From positions 1,948,501 to 2,012,500 of the forward strand of contig JADANN010000437.1 of the NCBI GenBank assembly GCA_018806985.1: 64,000 nucleotides of DNA, written 5' to 3'. The number at the start of each line of letters is the position of its first letter. The first letter of the stretch is position 1. Positions 24,915-34,729 of the stretch are shown one piece after another. The stretch comes from Angiostrongylus vasorum (Eukaryota; Nematoda; Chromadorea; Rhabditida; Metastrongylidae). Position numbers and translations under genes: made by a program. The notes beneath the pieces are model-generated. The model was not told the DNA's origin and made no database searches. It saw only the letters and a program-made list of their open reading frames with translations.

Positions 24915-25848
24915 AAACCACTTCCCAACAGTGCCAACTGTTCGTGACTCAGAACGGTTTTACTTGATCTATTTCAGCATCTCATGGTAGCAGGCTGTTC
25001 ATCGATCGATTTTGTTGCAAGTATAGGGAATTCTTTAAGTAAACAATAACATCTAGTTGTTTCTTTTTGGCCTAGTACATTCGCTCCACATAATTCTCTA
25101 AAAGCTCATTGTTCGTTATTTCTCTAATTTTCATAACTTTTGACTTTTTCGTCGCAGCTGAACAAATCCGAGTGTTCCACTCGAGAAAGAGATCTTTTTT
25201 TATAGTGATCAAATGAATTCGTTCCAATGGCGTGATGTCGCGAATACCTCATGGTGGTTCGCAAGTGAAAGAGCAAATACGGAGTCCCAGCCAAGAAGAC
25301 AATAAATTCTTCGTATTGTTGTTGAACAAACACGAGGTGTTATTTTATTCTTTATTCACGAACAAGCTGACGTTTTGGCGGATTCGCCTTCCTCAGAGCC
25401 TGGAAAGGTCAAGTTGACAGCAATCTATTCGGCCAAACACCTCCATAACCAAACAGAGAAAATGCTGAACCAAGATTTCAACCACATTGAACACAGCTTT
25501 GCACACTCACCGCTTTCTATGAGGCTTCTACTGAGTATGTCGCATGAGACCAACCGCACAGAATTCACATGGAAGCGTAATATGCCCCTCCCAACAAAAT
25601 AACAGCCTTATATACTGCCCAATATCACGAGTGATAATGAGGCATTCTTCCCTGCGGTTCATTTTCGGATTTCTGGAATTAACCCAGAACGCGTCGAGAG
25701 TTCTGCACGCTTGTGTTCTCGATTCCCGCGCGAGGATCGCGACACGTACTTCAAAGTCCTCCCCGCTATGTCTCTGGGTCCTATGCGTGCCCAGTGGGGT
25801 GTTTGGTTTACGTTTGCCGACTAGGTGTTCTTTTATGCGGACACAGAG
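24915..25848 (-). repeat. P1 left inverted arm
   Basis: Reverse complement of 27612-28547 with very few differences. It includes an antisense copy of the GIY-YIG C-terminal half, so the inverted repeat extends into coding sequence. It stops precisely at CTCTGTGTCCGC (read on minus). The arm lacks the final terminus seen on the right. Confidence 0.9.
25366..25398 (-). ncRNA. Hammerhead-like ribozyme core (P1 left arm)
   Basis: On the minus strand CTGAGGA is followed by a GGCG/CGCC hairpin and then AAAAC where GAAAC is expected, so the conserved G of the GAAA box has been lost. It is identical to the core in the right arm. Confidence 0.5.
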
Positions 25849-25984
25849 TGGTCCGGACAGCGGACAAGGGCACACACAACAAAAAAAGCTAGACATGAAA
25901 CGCAAAATAGGTGCGAACAACACCAAGTGAGGGCCCTAGCAATAGCACTTCTTCAACCGTTCTTTAGACAACAAGAGCCCAATA

Positions 25985-27110
25985 ATGAAGTTGACGTTAA
26001 ATTTCGGAGCTTTACGAATGAAACTTTTAAGGTCCTTTATGGCTATCGTGCAAAGAGATACTGCTCTAACCTCACCGAAATGCAAAAAACGTGGCACGCG
26101 GGAGGTACGAGAGCCGATAAAATCGAAAAACATAAGACTATCGGTTAGTAATAAGCGTGGAGAGTTCGTTGTAATTTCCCATCACATAGATGTTGAGATA
26201 ACGGAAAAGCACCTTGAAGATGCTTCCCTTTATGGTCCATCGTCTGAGAAGGAATTTAAAAGTCAACACCGAAAGTTAAACAACGAATGGCTTAAAATGG
26301 CAAGAGCGGCTGGGTTAAAACCATCAGATATCTCTCAAAAGTTGAGTTACCAATATGTCCCGTCTTGTACTTGCTTATAAAAACTCATAAGCTAGTATCC
26401 AGCGATGATCTTGCGTCAACCGATCCATCATTGTTTAAGGTTAGACCAATCATTAGCTGTGTAGACGGGCCAACGGATAGGGATAACGTGGTTAATAACC
26501 CCTAATACTTACCCAGTTGTTGAAGTACATTCCAGCCCATCTAACGAACACCCAAATATTCCTAGATCGTCACGTACTGTGTAGCCCAACAGCGCATACG
26601 TGATGGAGTTCTTCGACGTTAGCACCCTTTATACAAACGTGTCGAATGACTCCGCAATGCAAGCCATATTCGAACTCATGATGCAACACGAAGGAGACAT
26701 AAACGTGTATGGCTTCAAGATAGAGCAGTTGGTGACACTCTTAAAAGAGTGCCTAAACTGCTCAATCTTCAGATGGTCCGGGAGGTATTACGCACAAACG
26801 AGAGGGCTGGCAATGGGACAACGACTGGCACCAAGCCTTGCCATTGCGTTTATGTCTAAGGTGGAAGCAGCGGTGACCGATCTGGGCTGCTACTCTACTG
26901 TGGATATATAGGTGACTGTTTTGTCTTTTGCTCAGCACAAGAGGAAATGGACAAATGTTTCGAGTTGTTGAATGAACAGTTAGAGTATATCAAGTTCACC
27001 CGAGAGAAACCGAAAGAAAACTGGCTTCCATTTCTGAACGTGCAAATTAACCTATCAGAAAACGGCTACGTTACGAAGTAGTACCGAAACCCAAGTAATA
27101 AAAAAACATC
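25985..27110 (+). pseudogene. Penelope-like reverse transcriptase remnant (P1)
   Basis: An N-terminal PLE block at 25985-26377 (EPIKSKNIRLSVSNKRGEFV) leads into YLLIKTHKL and VRPIISCVDGPTDR, the RT fingers region. Next are motif A (FFDVSTLYTNV, around 26605) and motif B (GLAMGQRLAPSLAI, around 26807). The active-site box reads GYIGDC at 26902-26919 where YVDD is expected, so the first catalytic Asp is Gly. The C-terminal thumb-like LPFLNVQINLSENG follows. At least three frame changes separate these blocks. It is recognisable as a PLE RT but dead. Confidence 0.85.
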
Positions 27111-27185
27111 TTGGTTCATTACCTCTCCTCTCACCCCTCTCACACGAAAGGGTGCTTGTAAGAAACATATTTCGAACAGCAACTA

Positions 27186-27850
27186 ATGTGTGCACGGGAA
27201 GAGAGCAGAGAGAGGGAGTACCGGAACTTGGCACGGCAAATAGCCATTTTTAATGGCTACGAAACTGTAGCTCGGGATAGGTGTAGAGGAAACCACAGGC
27301 CCCCAAACGATAACTCTAGCGACAATAAGGTCCCGTTTACCCTGCCCTTCATTTCAAATGAAGTAAGTGCAGCTATAGAACGCTGTTTAAGAAGGGCCGG
27401 TCTAGAGAATTCGGTAAAGATAACTGAAATGCCACCGAGTAATCTTAGGCGCCAACTAGTTCGTAACCGCCTATATGACCGTCTATGTGCAACGCAAAAT
27501 TGCATAGTTTGCCCTGATGGTAGAGACGGTGATTGAATGAGCTCGGGTACAGTTTATCTGATCTCCTGTAAGACGTGCGGAGACGAATACATTGGCGAGA
27601 CGGGCAGATCCCTCTGTGTCCGCATAAAAGAACACCCTAGTCGGCAAACGTAAACCAAATACCCCACTGGGCACGCATAGGGACCCAGAGACATAGCGGG
27701 GAGGACTTTGAAGTACGTGTCACGATCCTTGCGCAGAAATCGAGAACACAAGCGTGCAGAACTCTCGAGGCGTTCTGGATTAATTCCAGAAATCCGAAAA
27801 ATGAACCGCAGGGAAGAATGCCTCATTATCACTCGTGATATTGGGCAGTA
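27186..27850 (+). pseudogene. GIY-YIG endonuclease domain remnant (P1)
   Basis: A linker (27186-27533) with a zinc-finger-like NCIVCPDGRDGD ends in an in-frame TGA (27534-27536). It is followed at 27537 by SGTVYLISCKTCGDEYIGET, a typical GIY-YIG start with two Cys, and then RIKEH. A frameshift near 27645 precedes the C-terminal part (DFEVRVxILA, then AFWVNSRNP, NRREECLIITRDIG). The nuclease would nick target DNA for PLE insertion; here it is broken. Confidence 0.83.
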
Positions 27851-28547
27851 TATAAGGCTGTTATTTTGTTGGGAGGGGGCATATTACGCTTCCATGTGAA
27901 TTCTGTGCGGTTGGTCTCATGCGACATACTCAGTAGAAGCCTCATAGAAAGCGGTGAGTGTGCAAAGCTGTGTTCAATGTGGTTGAAATCTTGGTTCAGC
28001 ATTTTCTCTGTTTGGTTATGGAGGTGTTTGGCCGAATAGATTGCTGTCAACTTGACCTTTCCAGGCTCTGAGGAAGGCGAATCCGCCAAAACGTCAGCTT
28101 GTTCGTGAATAAAGAATAAAATAACACCTCGTGTTTGTTCAACAACAATACGAAGAATTTATTGTCTTCTTGGCTGGGACTCCGTATTTGCTCTTTCACT
28201 TGCGAACCACCATGAGGTATTCGCGACATCACGCCATTGGAACAAATTCATTTGATCACTATAAAAAAAGATCTCTTTCTCGAGTGGAACACTCGGATTT
28301 GTTCAGCTGCGACGAAAAAGTCAAAAGTTATGAAAATTAGAGAAATAACGAACAATGAGCTTTTAGAGAATTATGTGGAGCGAATGTACTAGGCCAAAAA
28401 AGAAACAACTAGATGTTATTGTTTACTTAAAGAATTCCCTATACTTGCAACAAAATCGATCGATGAACAGCCTGCTACCATGAGATGCTGAAATAGATCA
28501 AGTAAAACCGTTCTGAGTCACGAACAGTTGGCACTGTTGGGAAGCGG
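27612..28547 (+). repeat. P1 right inverted arm
   Basis: Sense partner of the left arm. It contains the C-terminal part of the GIY-YIG domain, the 3' UTR, a hammerhead-like core and about 450 nt of non-coding sequence. Confidence 0.9.
28066..28098 (+). ncRNA. Hammerhead-like ribozyme core (P1 right arm)
   Basis: CTCTGAGGAAGGCGAATCCG then CCAAAACGTCAGC. CTGANGA, a four-pair GC hairpin and an (A/G)AAAC box lie in hammerhead order. GAATAAAG and the ACACCTCGTG stretch follow. The GAAA box is mutated to CAAAA here, so cleavage is doubtful for this copy. Confidence 0.5.
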
Positions 28548-28577
28548 TTTGATCAATGCCGAGGTTAATAGAAAGTC

Positions 28578-29579
28578 GGACGTGGGAGTTACTACAGACA
28601 ATAAAAAATCAGAGGTGGTGTGACATGTGGCGAAGTTCCACAGAAGCTTCTATCCTTATATCCACTTGTTTCATTTCTTTTCTCAATTACATCGTACAAA
28701 GAAGACCACACTCAATCAACAATCATGCCTACCAGTAAGGGACACTGTAGATTTTCAAGCTGCGGCTGAGCCCACATGAAGATTCGAACACCCCCCAGAT
28801 AAATGGTGGCAGTACAGCGAAACAGACTGGAGTACTGTGCCTCACAGGTTATCTGTGGAGGGGACCTCTAATAACTTATTCATTTATGGTTAATAATTCA
28901 ACGGCTAGTAATGAACTCTCAAAAAGTGATGAAACCAGGTGGCACGGTGGAGAAGGTACGACCTATTCCTCAACGCTTTCCTCCAGTCCACGTGGTGATA
29001 ATGCCCTCAGCCCGGCTAGCTTAAGATTGCAAGGAAAATCGACTGGATCCATTATCCTCACTTACTTGGATACTTGCGCGGCCCTAATAAAGAGTTGTGC
29101 GGACAACAGCATATTTCCCTTTCGATTCTTTGCCTTGCAGTCGTCTTCAACGGAAGTGATTTGATTCGATCATGGTGGTGGCGACTGCGAGTCCCATATC
29201 GTGATCTGTAAAACAACTGTAGCTGCGAGCGCAGTTGAATGATTTTACTTAGGAACACATACGCGCAAAGTGTTGGTGGGCGCTCTAGGGGACTCCTTCA
29301 TCCTATTTGGGTCGACTCTGCTGTTCTTTTCGTCCTCTGTCGTCTGTAATTCCCACTCTATGATAGCATCATCTATGCTTCAGTATCGGCATGTATTTTC
29401 CTGGGTCTCGAAGGCAAGATAGATTTCGAAGAGCAGAGATTCGCGTGCAAGCTGGATGTACCGTGTTCTGATTATATTTCAAAGGATATCGTTCAAGCGC
29501 TCTGTGAGTAGTGCACAGGATTCTCGAAGTGAATGAAATATCAACTTACTGTTTATTTTTTTATTTGCTGCCTACTATA
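28578..29579. other. No recognisable gene
   Basis: A 92-codon plus-strand frame (28886-29161) is Ser/Thr-rich with no recognised domain. Nothing else stands out. Confidence 0.4.
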
Positions 29580-29830
29580 TTTTTTTTCACGGCATGGTAT
29601 TATACGAAATACAACCACAACGATGCTGAGATATTTGCAAAACTCGAGACCGCAAATGTCTGTGGTGGGGAACGAACGCGCTATTACCCTTTTGGGGGGG
29701 GGGTCTAACGCGTTCACCACCACATCACGCAGGTCCTTCGTTCCGCTTATCTCTCAGCTAGTTTTCTATCTCTTAGTGCCATCAGCAATCAGCCGTCAAC
29801 GGAATTGATCTGGGGGATCCCACATCGGCA
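29580..29830 (-). repeat. Short interspersed repeat B, copy 5
   Basis: Full-length copy matching 14020-14265, including GGCATGGTATTATACGA, GATGCTGAGATATTTGCAAA and the CCATCAGCAATCA...TTGATCTGGG flank. A run of G (about 29694-29703) interrupts it. Confidence 0.75.
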
Positions 29831-30130
29831 TAGAACACAGTTAAGGTGAGGCTGTAGTTAAAATCACAATGTTTACGTTCTATTTGCCGCCCACTATAAT
29901 TCTTCATGGCGGGGTATCAACCCACTCTGTGCTGCGTAACAGAGTGCTGAGAGAGCTGCTGATTGGAAAAAGGTGAACGCGGATTTTCGACTCCTTCAGT
30001 TGATACCTAGCTTCTTTGAGTGGCCATAATGCAGCCTACGCTGCTCTTCTTCATCTGCCTAATCTATCTACATGTTGTTCTTGATGTTTTTTGAACGCCT
30101 GAATACACGCATAAGGTAAATAAATAAATA

Positions 30131-30415
30131 AAAAAAAGGGATAGGGCTCCGTCGTTGATCAATCCCTGACGGATGCGCCATGCATTCGACTTCATTAAAT
30201 ATCGCTGGAGGTGATTGAATGCATATCTGGCTTTTACAATGACCCGCGGTGGCCTACCGATGGATGTATCGAGCCAGTGTTGCTATCCTGCCAGACAAGT
30301 CTGGTACCAATTTGCCGATCCCAGAGGGATGGAAGGCTTGGTAAGCCATGGGCGCTGTGATCGATTCCACATGTGCGTTGCAGTGGCGCCTCCAACCAGT
30401 GCGCCACACGAGTCC
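30131..30415 (-). mobile_element. tRNA-derived SINE, copy 8
   Basis: Minus-strand full-length copy. On that strand it has GTGTGGCGCACTGGTTGGAG (A-box), GGAATCGATC (B-box), TGGTACCAGACTTG, and the tail GGGATTGATCAACGACGGAG. A 4-bp GATG duplication sits near 30260. An AAATAAATAAATAAA stretch at the tail end looks like the insertion's poly(A)-like end. Confidence 0.88.
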
Positions 30416-30590
30416 TTCCATATCACACACACACGCATAATTCAATTTGCTCCTCTTCGCAACATAACTTCTTCATGCACTAAGTCTTCGTGCTGCTTTT
30501 GAGCAGTATATTCTCTCTTTTTTCTTCCCTCTTCACTGACCTCATTGAGCAGCGTCTCTGCTTCGCTGGTTCTTCCACCAGATACAACTT

Positions 30591-30866
30591 AGAAAAAGAT
30601 AAAGAGCTCTTGGCGTCCATCAATCCCTGAGGGATGCGCCCACTTCATTAAGCATCGTTTGGAAGTGGTTGGTTGCATATCTGGCCTTTATAATGATTTG
30701 TAGAGATCTACCGATGTATCGATCCAGTGTTGGTAACCTCCCAAACAAGTCCGGTACGAATTCGCCGATCTCGGAGGGATGGAAGGCTTGATGGGCCATG
30801 AGTGCCGGGATCGATTCCACGTGTGCGTTGCAGGGCGCCTCCGACCACTGCGCCACACGTGCCCTG
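30591..30866 (-). mobile_element. tRNA-derived SINE, copy 9
   Basis: Second minus-strand copy only about 180 bp from copy 8. Head GTGTGGCGCAGTGGTCGGAG, B-box GGAATCGATCC, tail GGGATTGATGGACGCCAAGA then GCTCTTTATC. A small deletion has removed the CATGCATTCGA part. Confidence 0.88.
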
Positions 30867-30948
30867 TGATAGAACTTAATCCGCATAGTCGAAGAGCCTA
30901 TGTTAAACAGTCACCGTTTGTTGTTTTTAATTTCTGTAGCTATTATTA

Positions 30949-31025
30949 GAGGGGAGCGTAGCACAGTGGTAGTGACGGTGATCGTCGCGAGAACTGTACT
31001 AGTTCGATCCCACATCGGCCCACCT
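30949..31025 (+). repeat. tRNA-like sequence (possible SINE head or tRNA pseudogene)
   Basis: GTAGCACAGTGGTAGTGACG resembles a tRNA A-box and TAGTTCGATCCCAC a B-box at proper spacing. The would-be acceptor stem (GGGGAGC against CGGCCCACC) does not pair well, so I do not call a tRNA. It may be the head of another tRNA-derived repeat. Confidence 0.4.
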
Positions 31026-33085
31026 AGTCTCTCATTTCTCCGGGGAAGAGTAATTTGAACTAGACTTCTCGGAGAAAAAATCCTGCTCTGCAGCCCAGCT
31101 GAGAACGCTCCAGCTGGTTATCTCAGGATTCTAGAGAAATATTATACAACAATGTTGGTGGCATACTCAAACAAGTGCGTAAGCTTTCTTTTTGTTCTAT
31201 TGAAAGCGTGTCGAATTTATGCCAGATGTTAACAGTTGAGCCTGTGTCTAATTTCGTCCGGCTGCTGCAGTTAAATGACCCAATTTTCGTCGCATATGCG
31301 AATTGAAACCAACTCATGCAGGCCGACCTCTGTTCCCCCTGTAAGCTAAATATGCTCTCTTTTTTAGCAACGATCTTTTTGTTACTCTACCGACACAAAG
31401 GGGGGTAATCGTTGCGATATTCAGCGAATTCTTAGCATACCAGTATTTCTGACATTCGCTATCTTTAACCCTTTCAGTAGCAACAGCCTGCACTTGTATT
31501 TGTAGTATTTCTACTGAACTTGCAAAAAGCTCTCTATCGATCTAAACAGTCGCATTTCATGTCGATACAATGGTCGTCTTGTAGCCGCTGTTGCATGTCG
31601 CACTGTCGTCCTTGTGATCTACCTGGCCAATTACGTTTAGGGTTTCAGGCAGTTCACTTGCGTCGCACGACAGCGATGATTTATCCTTGGGTGGAGACCT
31701 AGCAGTAGAACGGTTTATTCCTACTTTCTGAAACAGCGACACCAATAAAGTTTAGTGTTTCAGGCAGCTAACTGTATACTCAATTGCAGAATGAGATCAA
31801 CGAATCAGATCAGCCCTCAGTTGCATACGCACGCAGCTCCCCGCCCTTATGCCTGTATGCCGTCGATGGCAGAGCCATATCATCGTTCACCTCCCCCAAG
31901 CTTGGGTTGTGCACTTCTTACAAAACTATCATTAGTTTGTCAACATCGTGGTTTAATAGCATCGCCACTCATTGTTACCTCATCTTTATCATCCATTGCG
32001 CTCCTATGGCTTGCAATCAGACATTGTAACTCTAATGTTGTCGATTCTCGCGATATCATAGTTCTGTTCGTGGTACGTCGTCAGTGGGACGACTTATGCC
32101 CATAGGCGTTCAGCCTGATCCGCCACTGGTGGGCAAGTGACTATCCTTACACCCATTGTGTTATACACGCTGTAGCCGGTATGGTCACTTGTCGGCGTAT
32201 CACGTTGTTGCTCTGTGTCCTCGCTGGCCCAAATCCTATGCCATATAGTCGCCTATGGTTACACCCGTCGGTGCAAACTTCTCGAAACGGGCATGGCGTC
32301 CTCGTACCTCACGTCACATGTCCGTACCCAGTAGCCAGTTATTGATATCACTCTCTATTGAGCACTTCATTGATGATTATTGACCATGTCACTGTATATC
32401 ACCCTACGTAAATGCTCGTCATTTACCTTGTCGTTCGCTGTTGCTCATGCAGCTCGTTATTTCTATTTGACCATCACTCTGTAAAACCTTTCGGCTCCAG
32501 CACACGTTGGCCGTACATTGCCCCTTTCTCTCGGCATCATGCGCGCGCGCTCTGATCCTCCGCGGCTACCGCGGCTACCACACCATCTCTCTCATTAGCC
32601 GCATCGGCCATTGATGGTGCGCGCTTGACATCGCCCATCGCTAACGAGCCGTTATTTTTAAGTTGCTATTATTGCTGCTGTCGTTGTACGAATGTTTTAG
32701 TAACGTTCTAGTGCTATTATCTTGTTATTAGCCCCACCACAGCAGTAGTTCTAGCACCTCATAAACTTGACGTGCGTCATTCTTATGCCATTACTTTTCT
32801 TTCGTTGATATTATGTTATTAATGTTGCATTTATGTATATAACGATTCAATTACCCAAGTCAGAGGTGCGATTAATCACGACATTCAAAGGACCTGCTTG
32901 GCGAACCCGTCATTACAGTCCAATCCACTTCGTCGCACTTGCTCTTCTCTACACCAAGCGAAAAAAGAAATGAGATCGCAGACTCCTTTTTAATGAAGCT
33001 GCTCATTTAGATATCAGTCTTTTTGGTGTAATGGAATTTTTTCTTTGCCATTCATTTCACTTCAATTTTACATCTAGTCGTAACT
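31026..33085. other. No recognisable gene
   Basis: Pyrimidine-biased stretch. A short pair of repeats (TTTAGGGTTTCAGGCAGTTC at about 31637 and TTTAGTGTTTCAGGCAGCTA at about 31750) and a doubled CGCGGCTAC near 32561 are visible. A 116-codon frame at 31755-32102 shows no domain and looks like a composition effect. Confidence 0.4.
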
Positions 33086-33200
33086 GCATTTGGGAAGCTG
33101 CAAGACAGTAAATTTCCCACCAATCCACAAAGGTCAGCAACTGTCGTCGATAGCGTTCAGACGGTGTTGTATCCCAGCTATACCTGGTTCTAGAGAAAAG
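33086..33200. repeat. Interspersed repeat D, copy 1
   Basis: About 110 bp shared with 56686-56795. The common core is AAAGGTCAGCAACTGTCGT, with GACGGTGTT and TATCCC following. Function unknown. Confidence 0.7.
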
Positions 33201-33644
33201 CGCTCTCCTGCTGGCATTCCACACCCTTAAAGAAGGATGTTACAGAAGCTCAAGTGGCCGTCGAAGTCAGCCGAAGTTAGAAGGGAACTCGCAGTATTTA
33301 AAATTGCTCCTTTAATGGTCATAACGTCAGGGTCAAATAATATCTCAGTCACTAGTAAAGTTTTGTTAGGCCGGAACGAAATTGATACAGAACTTTCGCT
33401 GTTTCTACTTCTTTGTCTTTCAAGTTTACTTGAAGTTCTTTCTTTCCATCGATTACTTATGCAGAGCTCTCAGACAGACATTAAATGGTTTTCGTTAACA
33501 CGGTTGATTTTAACATTGATGAAACACTCATGGTTTTAACTCCCACCTCCGACTTTCTATTAACCTCGGCATTGATCAAGTAATTCTTCGTATTCTTGTT
33601 GAGCAAACACGAGGTGTTATTTTTTATTCTTTATTCACAAACAA

Positions 33645-33678
33645 GCTGACGTTTCGGCGGATTTCGCCTTCCTCAGAG
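33645..33678 (-). ncRNA. Hammerhead-like ribozyme core (P2)
   Basis: The best-preserved core in the window: on the minus strand CTGAGGA, then a GGCG/CGCC hairpin with an AAATC loop, then GAAAC, then GTCAGC. One extra A sits between CTGAGGA and the hairpin. The NUH cleavage strand was not located with confidence. Hammerhead ribozymes are known from PLE terminal repeats. Confidence 0.6.
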
Positions 33679-33899
33679 CCTGGAAAGGTCAATTTGACAG
33701 CAATCTATTCGGCCAAACACCTCCATAACCAAACAGAGAAGATGCTGAACCAAGATTTCAACCACATTGAACACAGCTTTGCACACTCACCGCTTTCTAT
33801 GAGGCTTCTACTGAGTATGTCGCGTGGAGACCAACCGCACAGAGTTCACATGGAAGCGTAATATGCCCCTCCCAACAAAATAACAGCCTTATATACTGC

Positions 33900-34632
33900 C
33901 CAATATCACGCGTGATAATGAGGCATTCTTCCCTGCGGTTCATTTTCGGATTTCTGGAATTAATCCAGAACGCCTCGAGAGTTCTGCACGCTTGTGTTCT
34001 CGATTCCTGCGCGAGGATCGTGACACGTACTTCAAAGTCCTCCCCGCTATGTCTCTGGTCCCTATGCGTGCCTAGTAGGGTATTTGGTTTTACGTTTGCC
34101 GACTAGGTGTTCTTTTTATGCGGACACAGAGGGATCTGCCCGTCTCGCCAATGTATTCGTCTCCGCACGTCTTACAGGAGATCAGATAAACTGTACCCGA
34201 GCTCATTCAATCACCGTCTCTACCATCAGGGCAAACTATGCAATTTTGCGTTGCACATAGACGGTCATATAGGCGGTTACGAACTAGTTGGCGCCTAAGA
34301 TTACTCGGTGGCATTTCAACTACGTTTACCGAATTCTCTAGACCCGCCCTTCTTAAGCAGCGTTTTATAGCTGCACTTACATCATTTGAGATGAAAGGTA
34401 GGATAAACGGGGCCATTTTATCGCTAGAGTTGTCGTTTGGAAACCTAGGATTTCCTCTACACCTGTACCGAGCCACAGTTTCGTAGCCATTAGAAATGGC
34501 TATTTGCCGCGCCAAGTTCCGGGACTCCTCTCTCTGCTCTCTTCCCGTGCACACGTTGGTTGCGGTTCGAAACATGTTTCTTACCAGCGCCCGTTTCGTG
34601 TGAGAGGGGTGAAAGGAGAGGCAATGAACCAA
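33900..34632 (-). pseudogene. GIY-YIG endonuclease and linker remnant (P2)
   Basis: A linker frame (34632-34207) with NCIVCPDGRDGD ends in TGA at 34207-34209, the same position as the stop in P1. GIY-YIG residues follow with frame changes down to ITRDIGQYI near 33900. It matches P1 closely. Confidence 0.83.
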
Positions 34633-34729
34633 GATGTTTTTTATTACTTGGCTTTCGGTACCACTTCGTAACGTAGCCGTTTTCTGATAGGTTAATTTGC
34701 ACGTTCAGAAATGGAAGCCAGTTTTCTTT

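Larger units (their letters stand above)
24915..28577 (+). mobile_element. Palindromic Penelope-like element P1
   Basis: The layout is an inverted left arm (24915-25848), a plus-strand core with PLE N-terminal region, RT and GIY-YIG, and a right arm (27612-28547). The PLE terminus TTGATCAATGCCGAGGTTAA ends the element. The arms are nearly identical; whole 60-75 codon frames are unchanged between them. Relative to P2 and P3 the coding 5' part is missing: the core begins inside the segment reading KKARHETQNR. PLEs are known to carry inverted or direct terminal repeats and hammerhead ribozymes, and this copy shows both inverted repeats and hammerhead-like cores. It cannot encode a functional protein because of frameshifts, stops and an altered RT active site. 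Confidence 0.87.

Noticed and set aside
25544..25930. Long plus-strand open frame in the P1 left arm, and similar long frames at 27257-27505(-) and 34238-34486(+)
   Set aside because: They are antisense shadows of the PLE GIY-YIG and linker coding sequence; the sense strand carries the recognisable motifs.
30949..31025. tRNA gene
   Set aside because: A- and B-box-like motifs are present but the acceptor and anticodon stems do not close; kept only as a tRNA-like repeat.
31729..31736. Nematode piRNA upstream motif CTGTTTCA (here reverse; also forward at 49683-49690)
   Set aside because: Single 8-mers are expected by chance in 64 kb; the second lies in the RTE tail, and no cluster is seen.
31755..32105. 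116-codon open frame as a gene
   Set aside because: Pyrimidine-rich composition leaves few stops, two frames are open in parallel, and there is no domain or splice context.
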